A stretch of DNA of 64,000 bases, taken from contig JBJKYL010000017.1 of assembly GCA_045561055.1 (NCBI GenBank), forward strand, positions 186,001-250,000, read 5' to 3'. The notes beneath the pieces were generated by a model. It was given only the letters and a program-made list of their open reading frames with translations, did not search any database and had not been told where the DNA came from. The stretch is from SMWC01 sp045561055 (GTDB lineage Bacteria > Pseudomonadota > Gammaproteobacteria > Steroidobacterales > Rariloculaceae). Shown here piece after piece: positions 1 through 9,209 of the stretch. Made by a program: the position numbers and the translations under genes. Within the stretch, counting starts at the first letter, position 1. Each line of letters begins with the position of its first letter.

Positions 1-3000
1 TGGGTACTAGGCGAGAAATCTGCGAAGACACTTCGTGGAGATTCGATGGCCGACGTCATTTTTAGCGGTTCTAGTGAGCGCAAGCCCGTTGGTCAGGCTA
101 GCATCGAGCTTAATTTTGACAACTCTGACGGTACGATAGCTGGTCCATATGCCGGTTATTCGGAAGTTGCGGTTCGCCGTGTGGTATCTCGCGATGGAAC
201 GTCACAGTACTACCTGAATAAATCGCGCTGTCGGCGAAAGGACATAGCGCAACTGCTTTTAGGTACGGGCCTAGGGGCTCACGGTTACTCTATCATCGAG
301 CAGGGAATGATTTCTAGGCTCGTTGAAGCTAAGCCCGAAGAATTACGCGCCTTCCTTGAAGAAGCAGCTGGTATTTCCAAGTACAAAGAGCGTCGGCGTG
401 ATACGGAACATCGGATTCGCCACACGCGTGAGAATCTAGATCGGCTAAGCGATCTGCGCGAAGAGATAGAGAGTCAGCTTGCACAATTAAAGCGGCAGGC
501 GCGCGGTGCAGAGCGTTATAAATCCCTTAAGGAACAGCAGCGTAGAGTCAATGCTGAAGTTCTGGCGCTTCATCTGGTTTCTTTGAACGAAGAGATCCGC
601 AGTCAAGAATCGGAGCTCAACGCAAAGCAGGTAATTCTTGATGCTGAAATTGCTAAGCAGCGGGGGCTCGAGAACCGAATTGAGAGGTTAAGAGATGCGC
701 AAAACGACCGGAATGATGACTTTAACCGTGTTCAGGGCAATTATTACAAAGTTGGCGCAGAGATCGCTCGGCTGGAGCAGTCTATAAAGCACCGTAAAGA
801 ACTCACTCAACGCCAAAGCGAGGAGCTTGAGGCCACGGACGGCCATTTGCAAGAGATAAGCTCCCATATTAGGTCTGATGTAAGTGAGATCGAGGAATTC
901 GATCGATTGTTGCAAGAGCTAAATCCTGGTTTGGAACAGGCGCGTGATTCTCAGAGAACGTCGGAGGAAATCCTCAGAAATTCCGAAATAGTAGTGGAAA
1001 ATTGGAGGGAAGATTGGGACCGAGTTACTACCGAGATAGCAGAAACGGAGCGGCGGGTTGACGTTGAGAAAGCGAAAATTGAGCAGTTCTCTGGACAACG
1101 GCTGCGTATCGAGCGAGAGACTGAAAAACTTAATTCCGAACATGCGAATCTAAATGTCACTGCGCTTGGGAAGCAGCTGGAAAATCTAATCGCTGATGAA
1201 GAGACATCGAGAGCTGCTTGTGACGAGGCGAAACAGGCCGCCGATTCTTTTTTGAATCAGATCCATGCTCAGCGAGAGCGTGATGGGTCCGAGTCCGTTA
1301 ACTTGGACAAGGCCCGCAGTAACCTTCAGAAGCAGCGTGGACGGTTGACTTCTCTTGAAGCACTTCAGGAAGTCGCTCTCGGAAAGTCTTCTGAGAATGT
1401 TAATGGTTGGCTTGATTCTCAAGATCTTGGATCTAAACCTCGGCTCGTGCAAAACCTAGTCGTCACGACGGGCTGGGAACGAGCGGTTGAAACTGTTCTC
1501 GGCGATTATCTACAGGCAGTTTGTGTTGAAAGTATTGATGCTTTAGCAGAATCTCTGTCAGATTTAACTGACGTTGGTGTGACGCTTTTATCTGAACGGG
1601 CACCAGTACAAAAGGGACGGGTTGATACAGGTAAGTTAAGCGCCTACGTGGAGGGACCAGGTGTTTCTAGTCTGCTTGCAGGAATCCATGTGGCCGAATC
1701 TTTCCGGGATGCGCTTTCGTTGCGGCAAAGCCTCTCTGAAACTGAATCAGTTATTACGCGGGAAGGAATCTGGATTGGTCAGCACTGGATAAGAATAAAT
1801 CGCGGTGATGATCCCCAGGTCGGGATGCTTGGGCGGGAAGAACAGATTAAGGAGCTTAGAAATGCTGTCCAAACAGGTACTCGAGTAGTGTCTGAGAGCG
1901 AAAAAACTCTGTTGGAGATTCGTGCTCAATTAGAGAATTTAGAGAAGGTAGGGGCGCAGACGCAAGAGGACTATACAAAACATCAAACGCGTTACGGGGA
2001 AGCGAAAAATGAACTCGAAATACACCGCGCGAGGCTCGAACAGGAACGGACTCGGAGCTCAGATTTAAGTCGAGGTATAACTGAGCTAGAGAGCGAAAAA
2101 CGATCTGTAGGGGAGGCTCTTCAAGAGAGTGAGGCTAATCTGTCGATTGCGAGTGCGCGATACTGTGATCTCGAGCTTGAGCAAGATCGACTCGAACAAG
2201 CCCGTGAACATCATCAGCAGAAAGTAACTGAGGCGCGACAACGTGCTAACAATGATCGGGAGAACGCTCAAGTAGTTGCGCTGAAGATAGAGTCACAGCG
2301 TAGCTCTAAGGATTCGAAAACTGTAGCGCTAGAAAGGGTTAGAGAGCAAAAGGAACATCTTCTTAGTCGACGAAAAAAATTGAAACATCAGGTTGAGATA
2401 GCAGGAGCTCCGCTACTTGATGAAGAACAGAAATTGATGATTCAGCTAGATGAGCAGTTACAGGTTGAGTCGAGTCTTGCTGATGCGCGGCGATCGCTCG
2501 AGCTTACGGATGAAGAGTTAAGGGTTGTCGAGCAGGAGCGGACAGATAAGGAACAGGATGTTAATGGTGCTAGAAAAATTTTGGACGATAGTCGGTTAGT
2601 TGTTCGTGAGGCGCAAGTACGTGCTGAAACAATTAAAGACCAATTTTCTCAAACTAATTTTGACTTTGATGTTCTTGTTGCAGAACTGCCGGGAGATGCA
2701 ACTATTGAGTTGTGGAAAACGTCTTTTGAGAAAATTGAACGTAGCATCCACCGTTTAGGTAACATCAATCTGTTGGCTATCGATGAGCTCAAAGAACAAT
2801 CGGAACGAAAAGAGTATCTGGATGCGCAATTTGCTGATTTAAATAGCGCGTTAGAGACCCTGGAGAACGCTATCCGAAAGATCGATAGAGAAACGCGGGT
2901 GCGTTTCAAGGATACTTTCGACAAGGCTAACGAGGGGCTCGGGCGATTATTCCCACGGCTATTTGGTGGCGGGCACGCCTTTTTGGATCTTGATGGAAAT

Positions 3001-3369
3001 GACTTGCTGAATTCTGGTGTGACGATTATGGCTAGACCACCGGGTAAGCGGATCAGTACGATTCATCTAATGTCTGGTGGAGAGAAGGCACTGACTGCTG
3101 TAGCGCTCGTGTTTTCTATATTCGAACTCAATCCTGCGCCTTTTTGTTTGCTAGATGAGGTTGATGCTCCGCTAGATGATGCTAATGTTGGACGATTTTC
3201 TGAGATTGTTAAAGAGATGTCGCAGCAAGTTCAGTTTGTGCTGATCACTCATAATAAGACGACAATGGAGACAATGCAGCAACTGATCGGTGTGACGATG
3301 AGTGAGCCGGGTGTTTCTCGACTAGTGGCCGTCGATATAGATGAGGCGGTCCAGCTTGCGGCTATGTAG
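1..3369 (+). CDS. smc: Chromosome partition protein Smc (5' end missing)
   Basis: Smc is the ATPase of the Smc-ScpAB condensin, which compacts and separates replicated chromosomes. The reading frame is open from base 1 and begins inside the N-terminal head (WVLGEKSAKTLRG, then DVIFSGS), so the start codon and Walker A lie upstream. About 1,120 residues are present: long coiled coils rich in Glu, Gln, Arg and Lys; a hinge near bases 1390-1830 (GWLDSQDLG to LLGREEQIK region); a second coiled coil; and a C-terminal head with the ABC signature LMSGGEKAL (about base 3070) and Walker B CLLDEVDAPLDDAN (about 3150). The partners scpA and scpB lie 6-7 kb downstream. zipA follows after 11 bases, the usual gammaproteobacterial smc-zipA-ligA order. 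A start at 46 would cut the head domain and is not the true one. Confidence 0.97.
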   Translation, partial: WVLGEKSAKTLRGDSMADVIFSGSSERKPVGQASIELNFDNSDGTIAGPYAGYSEVAVRRVVSRDGTSQYYLNKSRCRRKDIAQLLLGTGLGAHGYSIIEQGMISRLVEAKPEELRAFLEEAAGISKYKERRRDTEHRIRHTRENLDRLSDLREEIESQLAQLKRQARGAERYKSLKEQQRRVNAEVLALHLVSLNEEIRSQESELNAKQVILDAEIAKQRGLENRIERLRDAQNDRNDDFNRVQGNYYKVGAEIARLEQSIKHRKELTQRQSEELEATDGHLQEISSHIRSDVSEIEEFDRLLQELNPGLEQARDSQRTSEEILRNSEIVVENWREDWDRVTTEIAETERRVDVEKAKIEQFSGQRLRIERETEKLNSEHANLNVTALGKQLENLIADEETSRAACDEAKQAADSFLNQIHAQRERDGSESVNLDKARSNLQKQRGRLTSLEALQEVALGKSSENVNGWLDSQDLGSKPRLVQNLVVTTGWERAVETVLGDYLQAVCVESIDALAESLSDLTDVGVTLLSERAPVQKGRVDTGKLSAYVEGPGVSSLLAGIHVAESFRDALSLRQSLSETESVITREGIWIGQHWIRINRGDDPQVGMLGREEQIKELRNAVQTGTRVVSESEKTLLEIRAQLENLEKVGAQTQEDYTKHQTRYGEAKNELEIHRARLEQERTRSSDLSRGITELESEKRSVGEALQESEANLSIASARYCDLELEQDRLEQAREHHQQKVTEARQRANNDRENAQVVALKIESQRSSKDSKTVALERVREQKEHLLSRRKKLKHQVEIAGAPLLDEEQKLMIQLDEQLQVESSLADARRSLELTDEELRVVEQERTDKEQDVNGARKILDDSRLVVREAQVRAETIKDQFSQTNFDFDVLVAELPGDATIELWKTSFEKIERSIHRLGNINLLAIDELKEQSERKEYLDAQFADLNSALETLENAIRKIDRETRVRFKDTFDKANEGLGRLFPRLFGGGHAFLDLDGNDLLNSGVTIMARPPGKRISTIHLMSGGEKALTAVALVFSIFELNPAPFCLLDEVDAPLDDANVGRFSEIVKEMSQQVQFVLITHNKTTMETMQQLIGVTMSEPGVSRLVAVDIDEAVQLAAM

Positions 3370-3380
3370 GCGCGCGGAAG

Positions 3381-4025
3381 ATGTTGGAGCTGCGCTGGAT
3401 TCTTCTTGTTATGGGCGTTTTGCTCGTCGCAGCGCTGTATTTCTGGAGCCGCAAACCATTTTTTTTATCTTTTACTTCGGTTTCTGGTAAAAAAAACTCA
3501 ATGGATGCCGAGTTACCAAGAACTAGAGGTAGTTCGCCTGAAGTTGTTGACGAGAATGAATTTAACGGTTCCTCAAGTGATTTAGATAACCCAGAGTCTG
3601 GAACGGAGCGTGTTGTCACTATAAGGCTCATGGGGCGAGGACCATCAGAGATAAGTAGTGACCGGGCTGTTATAGCATTACGTGCATCCGGATTAGTGCA
3701 TGGTAGGTATGGGATCTTCCACTCAATTCCTAAGGCAGAAGTAGGCGCAACGTTTTTTAGTGTCGCGAGCTTGACAGAACCGGGATCGTTCGATATCGAA
3801 AATCTCGAAGAAACAACGTTACCGGGGATGAGTTTTTTTATGGTGTTGCCCGGAACTGGGGACCCAGTTGTTCGTTTCGATGATATGGTCCACACAGCGC
3901 GTGTGCTTTCTCAAGAGCTTGATGCAGATCTTTTTGATGATCAAGGTAGTTCGTGGAGTGTTCAACGAGAGCGTTATATCCGCGAAGAACTCATTGAATA
4001 TCGTCATCAGCTAGGTCTTGGATAA
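3381..4025 (+). CDS. zipA: Cell division protein ZipA
   Basis: ZipA anchors FtsZ to the inner membrane during septal ring assembly and is largely limited to Gammaproteobacteria. The 214-residue protein has one N-terminal membrane span (about residues 5-22, WILLVMGVLLVAALYFW), a linker of only about 50 residues, and a C-terminal FtsZ-binding domain from about residue 74 (RVVTIRLMGRGPSEISSD). Internal landmarks are the LVHGRYGIFH and GMSFFMVLPG blocks and the terminal DDQGSSWS segment. The linker is shorter than in E. coli ZipA (about 330 residues overall). It sits between smc and ligA, and its stop codon directly abuts the ligA start, which suggests coupled translation. The ATG is preceded by a purine-rich GGAAG. 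Confidence 0.93.
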   Translation: MLELRWILLVMGVLLVAALYFWSRKPFFLSFTSVSGKKNSMDAELPRTRGSSPEVVDENEFNGSSSDLDNPESGTERVVTIRLMGRGPSEISSDRAVIALRASGLVHGRYGIFHSIPKAEVGATFFSVASLTEPGSFDIENLEETTLPGMSFFMVLPGTGDPVVRFDDMVHTARVLSQELDADLFDDQGSSWSVQRERYIREELIEYRHQLGLG

Positions 4026-6056
4026 GTGGGCATAATTTCTAAAACAACGTGTAAAAAATTGCGCGAATTGCGTGAAGATATTGTTAGGTGCGACTTTGCG
4101 TATTTTGTGCTGGATGACCCGATCGTTCCAGATGCCGAATACGATCGGCTTCTGCAGCAATTGCAGAAGCTAGAAGAAGCCTATCCCGAGCTTATAACGG
4201 ACGATTCCCCAAGCCGACGAGTCGGTGTCAAACCCATTAAAAAGTTTAGTGAGGTGCAGCATCGTAGCCCGATGTTGTCGCTGAATAAAGCGTTCGTTGA
4301 AGAGGAGCTTGAAGAATTTGATCGTCGGGTTCGTGAGAAATTGAGTCTAAAAAATCTCGAGACTGAAGAAATTGAGTACGTTGCGGAACCAAAATTTGAT
4401 GGGGTCGCTGTATGTATTCGTTATGAAAAAGGCAAGTTTTTGTTTGCGGCTACGCGAGGCGATGGTTCGACTGGCGAAGATATCACACTCAACGTAAAAA
4501 CCATTTCAGCAGTTCCGTTACGCTTGCGCGGTAGTGAATTTCCTACTGTGCTTGAAGTACGCGGAGAAGTTTTTATGCCGAAAGGTAAGTTTTCCGCCTA
4601 TAACGAGCGGGCGCTTGCAACTGGCGAGAAGCCATTAGTGAACCCCCGTAATGGAGCAGCAGGGAGCCTCCGGCAACTCAATCCGAGCATTACCGCTCAA
4701 CGGCCGCTAGATGTTTACTTTTATGGTGTTGGTGAACATGAGGGATGGGATATGCCCGTGACTCATAGTGACGTACTACAACGGCTTCGAGAGTTTGGTT
4801 TAAAAACATGTCCTGAATGGAAAAAGGTAGATGGACTCCGAGGGTGTTTAGGCTATTACTCGAGAATTGGCTTAAAAAGAGATTCTTTACCTTACGAAAT
4901 CGATGGGGTCGTCTACAAGGTGAATAACCTTCAAGGTCAGGCAGACATGGGGTTTGTATCGCGGGCGCCTAGATGGGCCATTGCTTATAAATTTCCAGCC
5001 CAGGAAGAACTGACCACCGTGGACGGCATCGAGTTTCAGGTTGGTCGGACGGGTGCGGTTACGCCAGTCGCTCGACTGGCGCCAGTTTTCGTAGGGGGTG
5101 CGACAGTCAGTAATGCTACGCTCCACAATATAGACGAACTTACCCGCAAAGACATTAGGCTTGGGGATACGGTAATCGTGCGACGAGCGGGTGACGTTAT
5201 TCCCGAAATAGTAAAGGTTGTGGAGGAACGACGGGTAATTAAGTCCTGTCCGGTAATCTTTCCTAGGCACTGTCCTATCTGTGGCTCTGACATAGTACGT
5301 GCGGATGGAGAAGCTGTTTCGCGTTGTGTTGGGGGACTATTCTGTGCGGCACAACGAAAGGAATCCATTCGACACTTCTCATCACGACTCGCTATGAATA
5401 TCGAGGGGCTAGGAGCTAGGTTGATTGATCAACTCGTAGACAATAGTCTTGTTGTTGATCCGGCCGACTTGTACTCGCTTTCTCTGGATGAGCTCCAAGA
5501 GCTTAAACGGATGGGGAGAAAATCAGCACGGAATTTGATTAATTCACTAGATCGAAGCAAATCCACTACTTTTAGTCGGTTTTTATACGCTCTTGGCATT
5601 CGAGAGGTTGGGGAGGCTACGGCTGTAGCGTTAGCCAATGATTTTCAGAATCTTGATATATTGATGGTGGCCGATGAGGAGCGCCTAAAACTAGTACCAG
5701 AGGTCGGCCCGATTGTGGCATCGCATATTCGGGCGTTCTTTGGCGAGGAGCATAATGCTGAGGTAATAAAAAGACTGCTACAGTCCGGGATTGCCTGGCC
5801 GACACCAGTGGCGCCCATTTCGTCTAACTCTCCCTTATCGGGAAAGACTGTCGTTTTGACGGGAACCCTAGCTTCAATGACGAGAAGCGAGGCTAAGTCT
5901 CGATTGGCCGCACAGGGCGCAAAGGTCATGAACAGCGTTTCGAGGACTACAGATATTGTAATTGTTGGCGCGAACCCGGGTTCCAAGAAAAAAAAAGCAG
6001 TGGAGCTTGGTGTTCCGATTTGGAATGAACAGGATCTGCAGAAAGTAAATTGTTAG
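4026..6056 (+). CDS. ligA: NAD-dependent DNA ligase LigA
   Basis: LigA seals nicks in DNA with NAD+ as adenylate donor, joining Okazaki fragments and repair patches. The 676-residue length is standard. In order it shows an N-terminal NAD-binding segment (VPDAEYDRLL), the nucleotidyltransferase motif EPKFDG with adenylated Lys123, an OB fold (FQVGRTGAVTPVA), a four-Cys zinc finger around residues 410-440 (HCPICGSDI, RCVGGLFC), helix-hairpin-helix repeats, and a C-terminal BRCT domain (GKTVVLTGTLASMTRSEA). The start is a GTG immediately after the zipA stop codon with no spacer, so it probably depends on termination-reinitiation. The next gene is convergent. Confidence 0.98.
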   Translation: MGIISKTTCKKLRELREDIVRCDFAYFVLDDPIVPDAEYDRLLQQLQKLEEAYPELITDDSPSRRVGVKPIKKFSEVQHRSPMLSLNKAFVEEELEEFDRRVREKLSLKNLETEEIEYVAEPKFDGVAVCIRYEKGKFLFAATRGDGSTGEDITLNVKTISAVPLRLRGSEFPTVLEVRGEVFMPKGKFSAYNERALATGEKPLVNPRNGAAGSLRQLNPSITAQRPLDVYFYGVGEHEGWDMPVTHSDVLQRLREFGLKTCPEWKKVDGLRGCLGYYSRIGLKRDSLPYEIDGVVYKVNNLQGQADMGFVSRAPRWAIAYKFPAQEELTTVDGIEFQVGRTGAVTPVARLAPVFVGGATVSNATLHNIDELTRKDIRLGDTVIVRRAGDVIPEIVKVVEERRVIKSCPVIFPRHCPICGSDIVRADGEAVSRCVGGLFCAAQRKESIRHFSSRLAMNIEGLGARLIDQLVDNSLVVDPADLYSLSLDELQELKRMGRKSARNLINSLDRSKSTTFSRFLYALGIREVGEATAVALANDFQNLDILMVADEERLKLVPEVGPIVASHIRAFFGEEHNAEVIKRLLQSGIAWPTPVAPISSNSPLSGKTVVLTGTLASMTRSEAKSRLAAQGAKVMNSVSRTTDIVIVGANPGSKKKKAVELGVPIWNEQDLQKVNC

Positions 6057-6155
6057 TCGAGAGCTGAGGTTTGCGATACGGAAAGCTGTTGAGCGAATTT
6101 GAGATCTAATCTCCTAATTAACCCTGTCTAAATGGACGTATACGACAACGCTACT

Positions 6156-6175
6156 TGAGACGAGCGCTAGTCTCA
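6156..6175. terminator. Small hairpin between convergent genes
   Basis: TGAGAC (6156-6161) and GTCTCA (6170-6175) form a six-base-pair inverted repeat with an eight-base loop between the ends of ligA and the parvulin gene. There is no T-tract on either side, so a terminator role is only suggested by position. The rest of 6057-6200 shows nothing else of note. Confidence 0.25.
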
Positions 6176-6200
6176 GACTGTACTCAAAAATCAGATCTAT

Positions 6201-7043
6201 CTAATCGCCGATTTCACCTCCATTGGTTCCGATGCGTATTTCTGCGGCATTACGCAAAGACTCCAAATACTCAGCTATACGCTGTTGTTCGACGAGAGAT
6301 ACGATTTCGTCTCTTACCGCATCGAGTCCAGGCGGCTCTCGATCAGACATTTCTTCTAATAAAATAACGTGCCAACCGAAGCGCGTAGCGACGGGTGTTG
6401 AGGAAAATTTTCCGACTTCCATAGTCCTAATAGCATTAGCAAACGGTTCTACCATTGTTTCTGCCGTGAACCAGCCGAGGTCGCCGCCATTAGGACCCGA
6501 AGGGCCTGTGGATTGTGTGCGCGCCAATTCCTGAAAATCTGCACCTTGCTCAAGCTCTTCGATAATCGATATGGCTTGATTCTCTTCATCAACCAAGATA
6601 TGCCGTGCTTTATATTGTGGGCTCGACAGCGCTTCCAGATTTTGTTGGTAAGCGAGTGTTAACTCAGCCTCACTCGTAGGGTTTTCGTTCAGGTAGCTCG
6701 ATGCCATAGCGCGAGAGAGCGCCTGAAGTCTCTGAATCTCAAGTTGCGCTGCTAATTCCTGATCGTTGACGATACCTTCAGCTTCAGCCGCGCGAGCAAG
6801 CAGCTTGAATTCAATCAACTCACTCATCAAAGCGTCGTATTCTTCATCTGTTAGAAATTCTGTTTCTTTCTGGAGGCGACCTAATGCGTAGTGATTAAAT
6901 AGTGCGGCTTGGATAGGAAATCCATCAATTGAACCAACGGCTTCCGTTCCAAGCGGATCGGGCCGAGGAGTAGATTGCTGATCGCAGCCAATTAGAAAAA
7001 TTATTCCGATCAATGCTAAGCACTTGATAATTATATTGTTCAT
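6201..7043 (-). CDS. Parvulin-type peptidyl-prolyl isomerase lipoprotein
   Basis: This enzyme catalyses cis-trans isomerisation of proline bonds and probably helps fold exported proteins. The 280-residue protein starts with a lipoprotein signal peptide (lipobox LIGC, Cys at about residue 20), so it should be a membrane-anchored periplasmic protein. A helical SurA-N-like chaperone region follows (about 35-140), then a PpiC rotamase domain at about 140-245 with the family blocks ARHILV, GGDLGWF and FGWHVILLEE. It resembles the PpiC proteins that often lie next to bolA and yciI. It is the last gene of the reverse block yciB-yciI-bolA-ppiC, nine bases after bolA. The exact subfamily (PrsA-, EpsD- or SurA-like) is not settled. 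Confidence 0.9.
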   Translation of the reverse strand: MNNIIIKCLALIGIIFLIGCDQQSTPRPDPLGTEAVGSIDGFPIQAALFNHYALGRLQKETEFLTDEEYDALMSELIEFKLLARAAEAEGIVNDQELAAQLEIQRLQALSRAMASSYLNENPTSEAELTLAYQQNLEALSSPQYKARHILVDEENQAISIIEELEQGADFQELARTQSTGPSGPNGGDLGWFTAETMVEPFANAIRTMEVGKFSSTPVATRFGWHVILLEEMSDREPPGLDAVRDEIVSLVEQQRIAEYLESLRNAAEIRIGTNGGEIGD

Positions 7044-7051
7044 GATGATAC

Positions 7052-7345
7052 CTATAAATCGTTATTTGGAGCTGATGGGCGGTCAGGTGCCGAAGCTATG
7101 ACGCTGAGAGCGTGAATGTCCGTTTTCATCATGTCTTCGAGCGCCCGGAACACCATTCGATGCCGGTCGATTGGTCGTTTATCTATAAAGAATTCTGATA
7201 CGATTCGTACTCTAAAGTGTCCCTTTCCTGCTTTCGCACCCGCATGTCCGATATGAAGGTGACTTTCGTCCGTTATTTCCAATTCCTGCGGCCTAAATTC
7301 TGCTTCTAAGTGAGCTGTAATTCTATTTACTCGGTTTTGTGTCAC
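7052..7345 (-). CDS. bolA: BolA family protein
   Basis: BolA proteins pair with monothiol glutaredoxins to bind or transfer Fe-S clusters and are linked to stress morphology control. The 97-residue protein has the full alpha/beta BolA fold with the diagnostic segments LEITDESHLHIGHAG and HRMVFRALEDMM; the His residues in HLHIGH and DRHRMV are the usual cluster or metal ligands. The start is a GTG whose bases overlap the yciI stop (GTGA), a sign of coupled translation. Some family members are transcription factors; no sequence feature here decides between the roles. Confidence 0.92.
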   Translation of the reverse strand: MTQNRVNRITAHLEAEFRPQELEITDESHLHIGHAGAKAGKGHFRVRIVSEFFIDKRPIDRHRMVFRALEDMMKTDIHALSVIASAPDRPSAPNNDL

Positions 7346-7641
7346 GGAAAAACCTGTTTGAACGGTTTAACGATTGAGCGAGCGTAGACCCCGGCTTTGA
7401 TATAGGGATCTTTTTTCGCCCATGCTTCTGCCTCTGCTAAGGAGCTGAACTCTGCGATAAGGATGCTCCCAGTGAAGCCTGCTTCGCCAGGATCGATATT
7501 GTCTATCGCAGGTAATGGTCCGCCGACTAGAACTCGCCCTTGTTCCTGCAATTCGTTCAACCGCCTTATATGATCGGGACGTGCGGCCTTGCGTCGCGCT
7601 AGACTATCAGCTACATCTTCACTGAATATTACGTAGAGCAT
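7342..7641 (-). CDS. yciI: YciI family protein
   Basis: YciI is a small ferredoxin-like alpha+beta protein with a conserved His-Asp pair and no firmly established reaction. This 99-residue copy begins MLYVIFSEDVADSLARRK, which matches the usual family N-terminus, and contains RPDH (candidate catalytic His), GGPLPAID and KPFKQVF. A TTG six bases further upstream is possible, but the ATG is preferred because AGGA lies nine bases ahead of it and because the family starts there. It sits 11 bases downstream of yciB and overlaps bolA by four bases. Confidence 0.9.
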   Translation of the reverse strand: MLYVIFSEDVADSLARRKAARPDHIRRLNELQEQGRVLVGGPLPAIDNIDPGEAGFTGSILIAEFSSLAEAEAWAKKDPYIKAGVYARSIVKPFKQVFP

Positions 7642-7652
7642 ATACAAGTATC

Positions 7653-8198
7653 CTAAATTTCTTCCGGCTGCTGTTTAGATGTTCGTGCTGCGATCCAAAG
7701 TGCCTGTGCCAGAGCCATAATTAAAGTGAGTCCAAGTATGCCGAAGAGCTTGAAATTAACCCATGTTGATTCTTCATAGTTATAAACGACATACAGATTC
7801 GCGGCTCCGAGGAAAACAAAGTAACCAACCCACATTAAATTGAGCTGTCGCCACATGGAGGCGTTTAATTGTATCGCGTGGCCCATTATTCTTTCTATAA
7901 CGGTTTTGTTACCAATCAGTTGGCTAACGAAAAACACAACTGCGAATAGCCAATTGACGATTGTGGGTTTCCATTGAATAAAGATCGGATCCCGGAATAG
8001 TAGAGTAATAGCGCCGAAAACTCCGACTAGAATCCCAGAAGTTAGTAGCATTTTATTAACAGTTCCTTGTTGGAACCATTGAATTGCTATCTGGAGAGCC
8101 ATAGCCGCCATTAGCATGCCAGTCGCAGCAAACATACCTGCGAACTTATAGGTAGCAAAGAAGACGACAATAGGAAGGAAGTCGATTAGTATTTGCAT
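7653..8198 (-). CDS. yciB: Inner-membrane septation protein YciB (IspZ family)
   Basis: YciB is an inner-membrane protein implicated in envelope synthesis and septation; its biochemical activity is not defined. The 181-residue sequence matches the family in length and motifs: N-terminal MQILIDFLPIVVFFATYK, about five membrane spans, the segment DPIFIQWKPTIVNWLFA, and the polar stretch NASMWRQLNLMWVGYF. It is the promoter-proximal gene of the reverse block with yciI, bolA and the parvulin gene, the common arrangement in Proteobacteria. Confidence 0.95.
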   Translation of the reverse strand: MQILIDFLPIVVFFATYKFAGMFAATGMLMAAMALQIAIQWFQQGTVNKMLLTSGILVGVFGAITLLFRDPIFIQWKPTIVNWLFAVVFFVSQLIGNKTVIERIMGHAIQLNASMWRQLNLMWVGYFVFLGAANLYVVYNYEESTWVNFKLFGILGLTLIMALAQALWIAARTSKQQPEEI

Positions 8199-8502
8199 AG
8201 AATTACCGGTGATTCAGAGGCCGAGTATATTAACGTAACTAGACCTTCCAAGGGAAAATGGTCGATCAAATCAGAGAGTGGGGTCGTAATCGTTAGGTTG
8301 TTAAATAGATGTGAAAATAGGTATCGACTTTGACTCGTCAATGAATAATTTAGCTCACCTATGGCTCGGAATGCTATTTCTTGCGCTATAGGGTTGTCCT
8401 TAAAGAAACAGTGCTGATTTAGGGATAAGAATTGTTGTACACCACTAGTGATGAGAGTTAGAAATACTGTTTGAGGGCAAGATCTCATATGAGCTTCACC
8501 AC
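8199..8502. other. Non-coding gap between yciB and the M50 protease gene
   Basis: This stretch separates two divergent genes. In Pseudomonas-like genomes a PHP-domain gene (trpH/yciV) and yciO often lie at this point. I see no trace of them: a 120-codon open frame runs through on the minus strand (8186-8548), but it starts inside the neighbour's promoter, has no recognisable motif and no plausible ribosome-binding site. The only supported signal is the promoter at its right end. Confidence 0.5.
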
Positions 8503-8531
8503 CTGACCGCTGATAGCTTAGAGCGTATAAT
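8503..8531 (+). promoter_or_regulatory. Sigma70-type promoter abutting the M50 protease start
   Basis: CTGACC (8503-8508) and a perfect TATAAT (8526-8531) are separated by 17 bases, the ideal spacing. Transcription would begin about six to eight bases after the -10, which is at or next to the ATG at 8538. No Shine-Dalgarno sequence fits in between, so the transcript may be leaderless. Confidence 0.55.
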
Positions 8532-8537
8532 ATAGCG

Positions 8538-9209
8538 ATGCTGGGCATAGATCTTGACGTATTTCTATATCGTTTTTCGGTTGCTATTATTCCTGTGCTT
8601 TTCGCGATTACTGTTCATGAAGTTGCGCACGGATGGACTGCACGTTACTACGGCGACCCAACGGCAGAACGAGCCGGACGACTTACCTTAAATCCCATTA
8701 AGCACATCGATCCAATGGGCACTGTCGTCGTACCAACCTTGTTGCTGCTGATGAGCGGCGGTTCGATGGTTTTCGGATGGGCAAAACCGGTACCGGTGAT
8801 GTTTCAAAACCTGCGAAATCCGCGACGAGACATGGTAGTTGTTGCGGCCGCTGGGCCTGCATCTAATCTTGCGATGGCTATGGGTTGGGCTGTCTTGGCA
8901 GCAACCCACGAAGTGTTGTTAGGTATTGATGGCCCTGTTGCGGATTGGCTAGATGGGGTCTGTATCATGGGCATCCTTATAAATTCAGTGTTGGCGGTAT
9001 TTAATATGTTGCCGGTGCCGCCGTTGGATGGCGGAAGGGTAATGGCTGGACTGCTCCCACCGCGACAGTCGTATTTGCTTCATCAAGTCGAACCTTATGG
9101 ATTTGTGATTGTCGTTGTTCTGATGATCACTGGCGTGCTTTGGACCTTTCTCGAGCCATTTTTATTTTTCTTTGTTGATTTTTACTGGTCTGTTGCTGGG
9201 TTCGGATAA
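8538..9209 (+). CDS. Site-2 protease family (M50) membrane metalloprotease
   Basis: M50 proteases cleave substrates within or near the membrane using a zinc ion held by HExxH and a distal Asp. The 223-residue protein is made mostly of membrane helices and shows HEVAHG at about residues 27-32 and the second motif NMLPVPPLDGGRV at about 155-167, so both zinc-ligand sets are intact. It belongs to the short, single-domain branch without a PDZ domain, commonly found beside scpA. Its stop codon directly abuts the scpA ATG, so the two are likely translated together. The substrate is unknown. Confidence 0.92.
   Translation: MLGIDLDVFLYRFSVAIIPVLFAITVHEVAHGWTARYYGDPTAERAGRLTLNPIKHIDPMGTVVVPTLLLLMSGGSMVFGWAKPVPVMFQNLRNPRRDMVVVAAAGPASNLAMAMGWAVLAATHEVLLGIDGPVADWLDGVCIMGILINSVLAVFNMLPVPPLDGGRVMAGLLPPRQSYLLHQVEPYGFVIVVVLMITGVLWTFLEPFLFFFVDFYWSVAGFG

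Noticed and set aside
8186..8548. 120-codon minus-strand open frame between yciB and the M50 gene
   Set aside because: It covers the promoter of the divergent gene, has no ribosome site, no recognisable motif, and overlaps the yciB start.
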